In this document: one piece after another, positions 26,888 through 35,278 of the stretch
Layout: each line of letters starts with the position of its first letter
How positions within the stretch are numbered: the first letter of the stretch is position 1
Source of the DNA: JAXDBM01 sp963709485
Lineage (GTDB): Bacteria > Desulfobacterota > Syntrophia > Syntrophales > Fen-1087
Assembly: GCA_963709485.1 (NCBI GenBank)
Contig: CAVPWE010000003.1
Coordinates: forward strand, 62,001-126,000
DNA: 64,000 bases
Direction: 5' to 3'
The notes under the pieces: model-generated
What the model was told of the DNA's origin: nothing
Databases searched by the model: none
What the model saw: the letters and a program-made list of their open reading frames with translations, nothing else
Position numbers and translations under genes: made by a program

Positions 26888-27511
26888 ATGGAATGTATCA
26901 ACGAAAGAATGGGTGAGGCCCCTGCAAGGGCCGTACTTTTCAGTGGCCTTGCCCATGCCCTTAATTATCCCGACAGGGAGCTGTCAATGAGCCTTACCGG
27001 GGGAACATTTCAAAAACAATTGATGGACGTCCTGTCCGGTGATGGAAGGAACATTGTCCGCGCTCTTGATAAATACGCATCCGGTAATGCCGATCAAGTC
27101 CTGCTCGATCTTGAAAAGGATTACACATGGATGTTTCTCGCCTCGAAGCCCCGCATTGCATACCTGTTTGGATCCGTGTACAGCGAGGGCAAACTCTACC
27201 AGGAGTCGACATTCGAAATTGCCCGTCTCTACCACGAGGCAGGACTTAAACTGGGTGAGTCATTCAGGCTCCCTCACGACCATATTGCGGTAGAACTGGA
27301 ATGCTTTGCTTACCTTGCCTTTAACGAAAAGGAGGCCGTCGAAGCAGGGAATGCCAAGAATGTGGCATATGCTCGTGAACTGCAGAAGAAGATGGCGAAA
27401 AACTATCTTGGTCCGTTGGCCAGGAACGTGGGTCAGCGAATCGGAGGGCAGGCAAGAACGGATTTCTACCAGGCTATGGGGCGATTATTGGAAACACTGT
27501 TCCGGGATTGA
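26888..27511 (+). CDS. TorD/DmsD-family molybdoenzyme maturation chaperone
   Basis: 207 residues from ATG 26888, which has AGAGG five bases upstream; the frame extends further 5' but that part overlaps the hairpin region and is not conserved. The all-helical REMP features are visible: LFSGLAHALNYPDREL, LEKDYTWMFLASKPRIAYL, PYGSVY-like GSVYSEGKLYQEST, PHDHIAVELECFAYLAF and YLGPLARNVGQRI. Family members bind Tat signal peptides of Mo enzymes and hold them for cofactor insertion. Its place as the last gene behind the exported Mo enzyme makes that enzyme the expected client. Confidence 0.88.
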   Translation: MECINERMGEAPARAVLFSGLAHALNYPDRELSMSLTGGTFQKQLMDVLSGDGRNIVRALDKYASGNADQVLLDLEKDYTWMFLASKPRIAYLFGSVYSEGKLYQESTFEIARLYHEAGLKLGESFRLPHDHIAVELECFAYLAFNEKEAVEAGNAKNVAYARELQKKMAKNYLGPLARNVGQRIGGQARTDFYQAMGRLLETLFRD

Positions 27512-27897
27512 TGGTTTGAATCATAATCCCAAAAAGTTATCTCGAAATGACACAAGTCCTGCTCTGAAGTTGTTTCCCTTGTTCACGCATCCCGTCCCCT
27601 CAACAGCACATACGAAGATACATCGAGGCCCGGGTGCATCCTGTTGCATGCAGCTCGCGTAATATGCGGGTATTAGCGGCGTTCCACCCCCTGTTTGGAA
27701 ACAGCCCCACGTTCATTACATGCTTTTCTTCTCCCCGCCCATCGGACAAACACCGATCCCGGATGTCCGCTCGGCTGATCCTTTTTGTCTCCCTTCTCCC
27801 ATACGATAATCAGAGTTCCTCCGATTGTATCAAACCGCTTTCGGGATTATTGTAGACTCAAAAGAAGGGGAAACAAGGAAAAGGGGATCAAAAGACC
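27512..27897. other. Intergenic region, nothing recognised
   Basis: About 385 bases without a supported gene, stable hairpin or known riboswitch. A weak promoter-like pair (TTGTAT at 27825, TATTGT at 27848, spacer 17) might drive the micro-ORF cluster that follows. Confidence 0.4.
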
Positions 27898-28014
27898 ATG
27901 ACCATCATCCTGAAAGAAAAAATCGAGTTCAACCCCCAGAAAGATCTCATGGGGAAAATGACAGAGCGGAACCGGACCGGCCATCGTCATCAGGGCGGGT
28001 TCAAGGGATTATAA
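27898..28014 (+). CDS. Possible 38-residue peptide
   Basis: ATG 27898 to TAA 28014. An AAGGGG lies 11 bases upstream, a rather long spacing. The product begins MTIILKEKIEF, is basic and ends HRHQGGFKGL. The last residues KGL also end the next peptide (VKGL). No family recognised. It is listed because it directly precedes the two convincing micropeptides in the same direction; it may be non-coding leader. Confidence 0.25.
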   Translation: MTIILKEKIEFNPQKDLMGKMTERNRTGHRHQGGFKGL

Positions 28015-28047
28015 ACCATAGTGAAATTTAGAGAGGAGGAAGGAATC

Positions 28048-28143
28048 ATGAAGAAGACAGGAGCCAAAGACAAGGAGAAATTCGCGAAGAAGGCGGGCAA
28101 GGGCTGGCTGGATCCCATGTGCACCCCGGTGAAGGGTCTGTAG
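28048..28143 (+). CDS. 31-residue micropeptide, KGWxDPMCTP family, copy 1
   Basis: ATG 28048 follows GAGAGGAGGAAGGAATC, an unusually strong ribosome site. The product starts with a Lys-rich part (MKKTGAKDKEKFAKKAG) and ends KGWLDPMCTPVKGL. A second peptide 57 bases downstream has the same ending motif, KGWVDPMCTP, and an identical upstream sequence from GAGAGGAGG through ATGAAGAAG. Conservation of protein core and ribosome site between diverged copies argues for translation and selection. One cysteine, one tryptophan and fixed Asp-Pro and Thr-Pro pairs suggest a modified, metal-bound or protein-bound peptide, but no modification enzyme is adjacent. I know of no matching family. Confidence 0.65.
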   Translation: MKKTGAKDKEKFAKKAGKGWLDPMCTPVKGL

Positions 28144-28200
28144 GAACAGCAAGGGAACAAACGCAAAGATTCTCAACTTTAGGGAGAGGAGGAAGGAATC

Positions 28201-28278
28201 ATGAAGAAGGACAAGAAGCTGTACAAGGGTTGGGTGGACCCGATGTGCACGCCCTGTGCCTACAAAAAGGGCAAATAG
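28201..28278 (+). CDS. 25-residue micropeptide, KGWxDPMCTP family, copy 2
   Basis: ATG 28201, ribosome site GAGAGGAGGAAGGAATC identical to that of copy 1. The product is MKKDKKLYKGWVDPMCTP followed by CAYKKGK, so it has two cysteines where copy 1 has one. Lys content is very high (8 of 25). The stop is followed by an 8-bp hairpin and then a strong terminator at 28374-28411, which ends the transcript before the flavoprotein gene. The pair of peptides therefore forms its own small transcription unit. Function unknown. Confidence 0.65.
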   Translation: MKKDKKLYKGWVDPMCTPCAYKKGK

Positions 28279-28620
28279 ACATTTGAACAATATAATATCT
28301 GCCATCGTGGCAGATGGTGTCGGGAGAGAGGCGACACAAACGGATACACCAATAACCCCCCTCTCTCGAAGACAGGGGCGGTGTCGAACGGACGCCGCCC
28401 CTGCTTTTTTTATGTCACTTACCATTCATATAAGGGCTATCTCACTTTTCTCTTCTAAGAATACATGGATTGGGAAATTAATGGAAGAACTTCAATTTCA
28501 TTTGTGGTAAAAAGCAAAAGATAAAAGACGTGGTTGTGTTATCCCGCAAAGCAGCCCTCTTTTTTCATGTAAGTGAGCATTCAAACATTGGCCAACCATT
28601 CACAAGAGGAGGTGCAAAAC
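28279..28620. other. Structured 3' region and leader of the flavoprotein gene
   Basis: No gene is supported. A perfect 8-bp hairpin with a 3-base loop (ATCTGCCA-TCG-TGGCAGAT, 28297-28315) and a GAGAGAG/CTCTCTC pairing (28324-28330 with 28361-28367) precede the terminator. The stretch 28412-28620 is AT-rich and should hold the flavoprotein promoter, which I cannot place. Confidence 0.45.
28374..28411 (+). terminator. Strong intrinsic terminator of the micropeptide unit
   Basis: Stem AGGGGCGGTGTC (28374-28385) / GACGCCGCCCCT (28391-28402), 12 pairs with one G-T, loop GAACG, followed by GCTTTTTTT. Confidence 0.9.
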
Positions 28621-30342
28621 ATGACAGATCAGAAATCTAAGGGAATCAAGCGAAGGGATTTCATCAAGGGCGCCCTTATCGGAACAGGCGCACTCGCCTT
28701 AACGGGTATTAGCGGCCATGACGCGGATGCAGCCGGCATTCCGAAAAAATGGGATGCAGAGGCTGACGTGGTGATCCTCGGTTTTGGCGGTGCGGGCGCC
28801 TGTGCGGCCGTCGAGGCAGCCGACGCCGGCGCGAAAGTACTCATCCTGGAAAAACAGCCTGAAAAAAATCTGATCAACAATACCCGCATGTCCGGAGGCA
28901 TTTACCACAGTCCAGATCCAGCAGGAGACAAACAGGCCCTGAAGGCATACGCAAAGGCCATGTTCAGCGGTGAGAACCTGCCGACCATGCTGGAGGGGGA
29001 GCAACCCGACGTATCGGACGATCTGGCCGAGGCCTGGGCGCGCTATTCGCCCGAGAACCTGGACTGGCTGAAGAAGCTCGATCCGGCGCTGAACGGCGTC
29101 GCTTTTTCCCGCTTTTCCGGTGCCGCGTTCCCAACTTTCCCAGGGGCCAAGGAGTCCAAATACCGCGTCTTCGGAAGCTCCTTCACCACCAAAGCCGATT
29201 TCAACACACCCACCATGAATCTTCCCAAGGCACAGAAGATGAATGGAGAGGCTTTCTTCACCGTTCTGCGTGAGGCTGTCGAAAAAAGAAAGCCGCGCAT
29301 CCTGTGGGAAACCCCTGCCCAGCGTCTCATTGTGAATGACAAGGGAGTGGTCATCGGCGTAGCCGGACGGAAGAAAGACGGCAAAGAGTTCAACTGCAAG
29401 GCCAGGCGGGCGGTGATCATCACAACGGGCGGCTATGAATACAGCCTTCCCATGCGCCGCGCCTTTCTGGAAGGCCCCGGCGTCGAAGGCTGGGCATTCT
29501 ACGGAACCCCGGAGAATACGGGCGACGGGATCGCCATGGCTATGCAGGCCGGAGCGGCCCTGGCCAAGGTGGGAAAAGCAGCGTCCCGCATCATCACAGC
29601 CGTTCCCATCCGTCACCACGGCCTGAAGATGGGCCTGATCACCGATTCCATCGGAGCGGCAAGGTCCATCGTGATCGACAACTACGGCAATCGCTATGCC
29701 GCGGAAACCCTGGTCACGACAGACCCGAGTCGATATTTCTTCTACAAGGAGGCGGTCAAGTTTGACATCACGAAGCTGGTTTATCCCCGTGTGCCGAGCT
29801 GGATGGTCTTCGACGAGGAATTTCGATCCAAGACCACCATTACTTCACTGGGTATCTCTACAGCCGGTTTCGGCTTTGTACCCTGGACGAAGGACAATCT
29901 GGACGCAGTGAAGCGCGGGTGGATCATGCAGTCGGACACCCTGGAGGGACTGGCTGCGAAGATCAGGGAACACAAGGAAAACCGCAACATGATGGAGGCG
30001 GTGAACCTGGTCCGGACCGTGGGACGATTCAATGAGTACTGCAAAAAAGGCAGCGATGAAGATTTCGAGCGGAAAGCCGCAACCCTGGGCCCGATTGACA
30101 AGGCACCCTTCTATGCGCTGCCCCTCTATGCCGGAGGACCCAATACGAAGGGCGGCATCGCGGCGAACGCCAAGCGGGAGGTTCTGGATTGGCAGGGCAA
30201 ACCGATACCTCGGCTCTTCACGGCGGGAGAGATCTCGTCGGCATTGAAATTCGTCTATCAGGGCGGCGGAAATTTGACGGAATGCATCGTCTTCGGGCGC
30301 ATTGCCGGCAAGAATGCCGCGGCACTGAAGCCCTGGAAGTAG
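28621..30342 (+). CDS. Tat-exported FAD flavoprotein (fumarate reductase/flavocytochrome c superfamily)
   Basis: 573 residues from ATG 28621 (AGAGGAGGTGCAAAAC upstream). A Tat signal (KRRDFIKGALIGTGALAL) is followed by the FAD Rossmann motif VVILGFGGAGACAAVEA, then a large insert with a capping domain and a C-terminal FAD segment (LFTAGEISS, IVFGRIAGKNAA). The overall layout matches the flavin part of periplasmic fumarate and related reductases; a tetraheme cytochrome gene follows, giving a split flavocytochrome c. Catalytic substrate residues differ: the HTMGG segment of fumarate reductases reads NTKGG, and NRLGG reads YQGGG (Arg missing). So it should reduce or oxidise something other than fumarate, using electrons from the cytochrome. 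Confidence 0.88.
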   Translation: MTDQKSKGIKRRDFIKGALIGTGALALTGISGHDADAAGIPKKWDAEADVVILGFGGAGACAAVEAADAGAKVLILEKQPEKNLINNTRMSGGIYHSPDPAGDKQALKAYAKAMFSGENLPTMLEGEQPDVSDDLAEAWARYSPENLDWLKKLDPALNGVAFSRFSGAAFPTFPGAKESKYRVFGSSFTTKADFNTPTMNLPKAQKMNGEAFFTVLREAVEKRKPRILWETPAQRLIVNDKGVVIGVAGRKKDGKEFNCKARRAVIITTGGYEYSLPMRRAFLEGPGVEGWAFYGTPENTGDGIAMAMQAGAALAKVGKAASRIITAVPIRHHGLKMGLITDSIGAARSIVIDNYGNRYAAETLVTTDPSRYFFYKEAVKFDITKLVYPRVPSWMVFDEEFRSKTTITSLGISTAGFGFVPWTKDNLDAVKRGWIMQSDTLEGLAAKIREHKENRNMMEAVNLVRTVGRFNEYCKKGSDEDFERKAATLGPIDKAPFYALPLYAGGPNTKGGIAANAKREVLDWQGKPIPRLFTAGEISSALKFVYQGGGNLTECIVFGRIAGKNAAALKPWK

Positions 30343-30442
30343 AGGAACCAGTCAGAAATCGATAAATGAAACCCTGTTTGAGGGAAGGGGGGCGAGAAGA
30401 TGAACCTCTTCCCTCATACAGCACTGAAGAGAGGTGGGTGCG

Positions 30443-30820
30443 ATGCATGCAATTCATTATCTGACGCGAATCAAGCTCCCGTGGATTGCCCTGTTTCTGG
30501 TTTTTGCAGTCGGTGCTGTGTATTTTTCCGTGGAGGCTCTGGCACAGGCTAAGCCTTTTTTGGCGGACAGGCATGGCGCAAAGGGACTGAATTGTGCAGC
30601 CTGCCATAAAGAAAGTCCGCCAAAAAATGTTGTGGCGTCGGCCGTCTGTCTGGGCTGCCATGGTGATGCTGAAAAGCTTGCCATAAAGACCGGCAGCGTG
30701 CGGCCCAATCCCCATGATACCCACCTGGGAGAAATGGCCTGTGAGGAGTGCCATCGCGCCCACAAGCCATCGGTAGATGCGTGTGCGAAGTGCCATCACT
30801 TCGGTCTGAATGTTCCATGA
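30443..30820 (+). CDS. Exported tetraheme cytochrome c (flavocytochrome c heme subunit type)
   Basis: 125 residues from ATG 30443 (GAGAGGTGGGTGCG upstream; a GTG at 30434 is less likely). A signal anchor (LPWIALFLVFAVGAVYFSV) precedes four heme motifs: CAACH, CLGCH, CEECH and CAKCH, with distal His candidates in RHGAKG, NPHDTHLG and CHRAHKPS. Spacing matches the ~100-residue heme domain of Shewanella-type flavocytochrome c. It lies 100 bases behind the flavoprotein gene and should pass electrons to it in the periplasm. A quinol-oxidising partner (CymA type) is not in the window. Confidence 0.92.
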   Translation: MHAIHYLTRIKLPWIALFLVFAVGAVYFSVEALAQAKPFLADRHGAKGLNCAACHKESPPKNVVASAVCLGCHGDAEKLAIKTGSVRPNPHDTHLGEMACEECHRAHKPSVDACAKCHHFGLNVP

Positions 30821-30889
30821 TCTGAGACTCAGTTGTCAATCGGAAGGTTCGAGCTGATCGGGTAATCTGGTCATGCGGTTTTCAAATTC

Positions 30890-32122
30890 TTAAAGTTCAT
30901 CCCGGTTCCTGAGATTTTTGCCGCGCGTCAAAAAGAAAAGGAGACCGATATTTGCCACGATCAATAACAGCAACCCACTGGAGTATAGATAAACGGTTCC
31001 CAGCGGCCAGTTCGCAGACACCCATCCGACCAGGTAGACTGCCAGTGCGCCCACTCCGAAGATAAGGATGGCTGCCAGTCCGTATCCGGTGCTTCGCCAC
31101 CGGGGCGGCGTAAATTTGGCAATGAGGCTGTTTTCGACGGGCTGAATCCCCAAGGCAAAAAAAACATAAACCGCTGCCGCAGCAACAAGATACTGATCAC
31201 TGAGAAAAGCCAAAACCAGCGCAAACGGCAGGATGAGGGCATTGAAGAAAAGCCAGAGCCGCTTCAATTCGTGGCGGTCGGCGATTTTCCCGCCCCAGAT
31301 CTGACCGAATATCCCCGCCACATAAATGAGGGATGTCAGGGTTGCCGCGGCCATCGTTGTGGTAGCCGCCATCGTCGGGATGCTCAGCATATCGTGGAAT
31401 GTACGCGCGAGCAGGCCCGCCTTCAGTTCCAGATACGCCGGAAGTGCAACGATGTTGATCCGGTAGACCAAACCGCCCAGGGTAACGATCCAGAAGAATA
31501 AAATCACGGTTCCCAATGCAAATCCTTGATTATTTCCTCCATTGTTCGATTCAACGGGCTTTTTGACGATGTGTGATTCATCGATCCGGACAAACAGCAT
31601 GATCACCCCGCAGAGCAGGCTGACAACGCCCATCGCCGCATAGGCCAGTTTCCATCCGGCAAGCCAGTTCAGGATTCCCACCAGAAAAGGCCCCACGATC
31701 AGTCCGACCGTGCCGGCGACACTGAAGATTCCCAGGGCCGATCCCCGGTTTTCAGCGCCATGTGAAATCAGTCCCATGCCGGCAGGGTGGCAGATGCAGC
31801 AAAATATTCCGATCACTGCGAGCGACCACATGATACCCGTCGGGGTCGAGGAGAGCGCGGTAAGGAAAGATCCGGCGGCGCACCCGAAGAAACCGATCAT
31901 GAGGGCGAGGCGGTTATTGAAGTGGTCGGCGAACAGCCCCCAGGGCAGGGCAAAAATCCCGAACATGACGTACATGGGAAACCCCAGAGCAAGGACATCC
32001 TTGAGGCTCATGCCCAGGGATAGCGTCAGCGGGATGGCCAGCGCCGGGAAAGCGATTTCATAAAAGTGAAAGAGAAAGTGTGACGCGATGGGAAACAGGA
32101 TGACTTTCTTTTCATTTGTCAT
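30890..32122 (-). CDS. Major facilitator superfamily transporter
   Basis: 410 residues with twelve hydrophobic segments, starting MTNEKKVILFPIASHFLFHF. The first loop carries a MFS-like GLFADHFNNRLAL (equivalent of G-x-x-x-D-R/H), and the second half has GQIWGGKIADRHELKRL, the repeat of that motif. Nothing identifies the substrate. It is transcribed alone on the minus strand, convergent with the cytochrome gene. Two short inverted repeats upstream (32226-32272) might be operator sites. Confidence 0.85.
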   Translation of the reverse strand: MTNEKKVILFPIASHFLFHFYEIAFPALAIPLTLSLGMSLKDVLALGFPMYVMFGIFALPWGLFADHFNNRLALMIGFFGCAAGSFLTALSSTPTGIMWSLAVIGIFCCICHPAGMGLISHGAENRGSALGIFSVAGTVGLIVGPFLVGILNWLAGWKLAYAAMGVVSLLCGVIMLFVRIDESHIVKKPVESNNGGNNQGFALGTVILFFWIVTLGGLVYRINIVALPAYLELKAGLLARTFHDMLSIPTMAATTTMAAATLTSLIYVAGIFGQIWGGKIADRHELKRLWLFFNALILPFALVLAFLSDQYLVAAAAVYVFFALGIQPVENSLIAKFTPPRWRSTGYGLAAILIFGVGALAVYLVGWVSANWPLGTVYLYSSGLLLLIVANIGLLFFLTRGKNLRNRDEL

Positions 32123-32576
32123 GTCATATACCCGGTGTTCGCTGCGGCTTGGACGGGTTCTGCAATAACCGGAAGGCCATTATGGCCTCCATATCATGCA
32201 TCGGCGCCGAGATGCCATTGGACAAACAAATCCCTTTTGTCGATTTTGAGTATTTATACAAAAGCCCTTGTATTGGCGTGACCTTTTCTTTCAATCACGG
32301 CGACTGCAGCTTACCATAAATCTGCGTGGTCGGGTGTTACTGATTTTCAATCCGAAGCCACTCTATGTGAAATTGCGATGGAAAAAAAATATCTGTATGA
32401 TATTTACCGGTTCAACAATAGATCTGTCGCGGGAAAACAGGTTGACGAACGCACCGACAGGCCGGATGCGCGGCGCTTTCGATCTCCTGCCGGCCGGCGC
32501 TGGACGAGTGACTGCAAGGATCGGTGAAATCAGGCCTGTCAAGGCTCTCGTTGACGCTATGGTTTCGTGAGGCCAT
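32123..32576. other. Intergenic region between divergent MFS and methyltransferase genes
   Basis: No gene is supported. Two inverted repeats lie 140-150 bases upstream of the MFS start: ACAAA-N5-TTTGT (32226-32240) and TACAA-N6-TTGTA (32257-32272). They share an ACAAA...CCCTT pattern and might bind a transporter regulator. Nothing else stands out. Confidence 0.35.
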
Positions 32577-33248
32577 ATGGAAATGGAACGGAAAAATCCG
32601 GACAGCCAGCAGCAACACTGGCAAAACACCTTCTCCGAGAATCCGGATCTGTTCGGTAACCATCCCAGTGATCCGGCGCGAAAAGCCGCGGAGCTTTTCC
32701 AGCGGGAAGGGAAAACCAGGGTCCTTGAATTGGGTTGCGGACAGGGACGGGATACGATCTATTTTGCCCGGAACGGCTTCCATGTCGATGCTCTGGATTA
32801 CAGCGTGACAGGAATTGAAGCGGTCGACAGGAAGGCTGCGGCGTTGGCGTTGTCTCATGAGATCGTCGCCAGGACCCACGATATCAGGCAGCCCCTCCCG
32901 TTTGGCGAAGAGACGTTTGATGCCTGCTATTCACACATGCTCTTCTGCATGGCCCTTACGACTGCGCAACTGCAGTGTCTCTCGAAAGAAATCCGGCGCG
33001 TACTGAAGCGGGATGGCTTGTGCATATATACAGTCAGGCACTTTGGCGACACCCATTATCAAAAAGGGATGCACCGTGGAGAGGACATGTATGAGGTGGA
33101 TGGCTTTATCGTTCACTTTTTCAACAGGGATAAGGTGAACCTGCTGGCTGAAGGATACGAAATCGTCGCCATTGATGAATTTGATGAAGGGCTCCTGCCG
33201 AGAAAGTTGTTCCGGGTGACACTCAGAAAGGCGCGAGAGAGATGTTGA
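32577..33248 (+). CDS. Class I SAM-dependent methyltransferase
   Basis: 223 residues; ATG 32577 with GAGG just upstream. Motif I is VLELGCGQGRDTIYFARNG, followed by ALDYS (acidic ribose-binding region), HDIRQPLPFGEETFDACY (motif II region) and EIRRVLKRDGLCIYTVR. This is the methyltransferase_11/25 fold that takes a methyl group from S-adenosylmethionine. Acceptor unknown: TehB-like and small-molecule enzymes look similar. It is alone on the plus strand. Confidence 0.85.
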   Translation: MEMERKNPDSQQQHWQNTFSENPDLFGNHPSDPARKAAELFQREGKTRVLELGCGQGRDTIYFARNGFHVDALDYSVTGIEAVDRKAAALALSHEIVARTHDIRQPLPFGEETFDACYSHMLFCMALTTAQLQCLSKEIRRVLKRDGLCIYTVRHFGDTHYQKGMHRGEDMYEVDGFIVHFFNRDKVNLLAEGYEIVAIDEFDEGLLPRKLFRVTLRKARERC

Positions 33249-33336
33249 TGATTTCAAAGTTCCGCCGGCAGTATCTCGAAGTGAAGGTCGGACTTCAACT
33301 CCATTCTGATGCCATACTGGCCGATGCCACCAACTG

Positions 33337-35256
33337 CTAAGGAATGGCAACACGGATTTCTTCGGAAGGCTCTCCCTCGCGATTGGTCCGGTCAACAGCG
33401 ATGATCCGGAAGGTAAGCGTTTTCCCCGCTTCCAGATCCTCGATCATGCACCCCGTGTTCGTCGTTTCGCCGATCCGGTCCCACGAATGAATTCCCTTTT
33501 GCTCGACCACATATTTGGCGATGTCCCTCTCCCCGTTCGGCAGCCAGCTCAACCTGACTTTGTTCCCCTCCACGGAGGCCTTCATTCCGGCGGGTCTTGA
33601 GGGAGCCGGCTTAATGGGGGGCAATGCGGTTTCCGAATACTGCTTTTCCGTTCCGTCCCTGTACACAGCCATTACCCTGTAATGATATTTCGTTCCTTCT
33701 TCAATGTCCCTGTCCAGAAACTGAAGAATGTTGCCGGGTACGTCCTGAATCTTTTTGGCAGCCGGCGACTGTTCGCTGCTCCGATATATTTCGTGCCTGG
33801 CGACTTCCCTCTCCAAATGGGGTTCCCAGTGCAGCGAGATTTGCCCGGCTTCTCCGATGGCGCGAAGTCCCTTGACCGGTTCCGATGCCGGTCCGGAAGC
33901 CACGCGGACAGACCGCGAATCAGGTCTGTGCACATCCCTGCCATCGGCATCCTGCGCTTTCTCCCGGAAAGGAGATGCCTCGGTGGTGGCGCTGACGGAT
34001 GCCGAAGGCGGAGACTCCGTCCCCGCCGCATTGAAGCTCACAATGCGGTAATTGTAGGTTGCCCCGTCGCCGAGGTTCTCGTCCGTGTATGCGCCTTGAG
34101 CTTTGCCCTGCAGGGTTTTGATCTTTTCCCATCTCCCCTGTCCGGTTTTCCGCAGAATGGAATATCCCTGTGTATTGGTGTCGGAAGCCGGTCTCCAGGT
34201 CAGCGCGACCCTGCGGATCAGACCGCTTTTCGCGGACAGGCCGATCACGGGGCGGGGAGGACCGATTGCGCTGATCTTCAGGGGCTCGGTGGGAAAGCTG
34301 GTCAGATTCGATTTCGTGACCGTGTAGATCCTGTAATAGTAGGTTTCTCCGTCAAGCAGGTTCCTGTCTTCGAATTGAAGCCGGCTGGAGTCCGTGACCT
34401 CCAGATCGGCCACTTCGCGATAAGGCCCCTTTTCGTCGCGGCTCCTGAGGATTTTATAGCCCTTGACCGTTTGCAGGGAAGGAGACTGAATTTCGATCAC
34501 CGCCCCCCGGACCTTGCCCCGGGAATTCAGCACGACGGGAGCAGGCACGTTCGTCATTTGCGTGTCCCCCACGCGGATCATCTCCAGCAGCAGTTGGGAG
34601 ACCAGATTGCGCACCATCCGGTTGGCAAAGGCCGAAAGGCTGATCGGGCGGTCGGAAATCGCCGTGTCGGAAACGCTCCAGACAATGGAGCCGTCATTGA
34701 CGTCGATCATCCGCACGTTCAGACCGATGGCCGCCAGTTCCGACGCGCCGGAAGCTTTCGACCCGTACTCGGGAACGGTGCCCACGATCACCCCCTGGAC
34801 ATTCAGTATCTTTCCGATTCTGATTGCCACCGCGCTTTCCGTCACGCCCTTCAAGCCCAGTGCCTGTTCCCCCAGGATCTGCTCCATCTGGCTCCGTTCC
34901 ACCAGCTCGTATTTGTGGGCGAACAGCAATTCCGTGGCAAAAAGGTCTGACATGCTCGCTCCGGCCAGCTCCACCGGCGCCTGAAAGGGCATCACCGCCA
35001 CTTTCTGGTACAGTCGCCTGCCGGCGCTGGGATTAACGTAAATCCGGCCTTTCATGGCACGCTCGTCACTGCCCGACGCGAGCATCTCTTCCTGCGCAAC
35101 CTCGGGGGCGGATGCGCAGGAAAAGAAGCATATCAGCGCGAAAAAATGATCATTCCGCGAGAAATCAAGATGCGGAACTTTTCCATAAAAAAACATCTCC
35201 GGTGGATAACACATATTAAGGTTAATGGTGGGAGGGGCCGCTGGATATTCGGTCAC
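33337..35256 (-). CDS. CsgG-like domain envelope protein with fibronectin type III repeats
   Basis: Up to 639 residues. The start is unresolved: GTG 35256 gives the longest frame, while ATG 35214 or 35196 would shorten the leader; none has a good ribosome site. A hydrophobic FFALICFFSCASAP looks like a signal or lipoprotein end. Residues ~80-240 resemble the CsgG domain (VAVMPFQAPVELAG, KYELVERSQMEQILGEQ, KILNVQGVIVGTV). The rest is about four FN3 modules marked by GYKILRS, YYYRIYTVT, YSILRKTG, YNYRIVSFN, HEIYRSSE, YHYRVMAVY and LTFRIIAVD. It follows the repeat-rich exported protein by 22 bases, last in that operon. CsgG proteins assemble or export extracellular polymers; that this one serves its neighbours is inference. 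Confidence 0.75.
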   Translation of the reverse strand: MTEYPAAPPTINLNMCYPPEMFFYGKVPHLDFSRNDHFFALICFFSCASAPEVAQEEMLASGSDERAMKGRIYVNPSAGRRLYQKVAVMPFQAPVELAGASMSDLFATELLFAHKYELVERSQMEQILGEQALGLKGVTESAVAIRIGKILNVQGVIVGTVPEYGSKASGASELAAIGLNVRMIDVNDGSIVWSVSDTAISDRPISLSAFANRMVRNLVSQLLLEMIRVGDTQMTNVPAPVVLNSRGKVRGAVIEIQSPSLQTVKGYKILRSRDEKGPYREVADLEVTDSSRLQFEDRNLLDGETYYYRIYTVTKSNLTSFPTEPLKISAIGPPRPVIGLSAKSGLIRRVALTWRPASDTNTQGYSILRKTGQGRWEKIKTLQGKAQGAYTDENLGDGATYNYRIVSFNAAGTESPPSASVSATTEASPFREKAQDADGRDVHRPDSRSVRVASGPASEPVKGLRAIGEAGQISLHWEPHLEREVARHEIYRSSEQSPAAKKIQDVPGNILQFLDRDIEEGTKYHYRVMAVYRDGTEKQYSETALPPIKPAPSRPAGMKASVEGNKVRLSWLPNGERDIAKYVVEQKGIHSWDRIGETTNTGCMIEDLEAGKTLTFRIIAVDRTNREGEPSEEIRVAIP

Positions 35257-35278
35257 ACCACGCGATCAAGCACCCCCA

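Noticed and set aside
32268..32570. 100-residue open frame in the MFS/methyltransferase gap
   Set aside because: No ribosome site, no conserved-looking segment, and it spans the dyads at 32257-32272.
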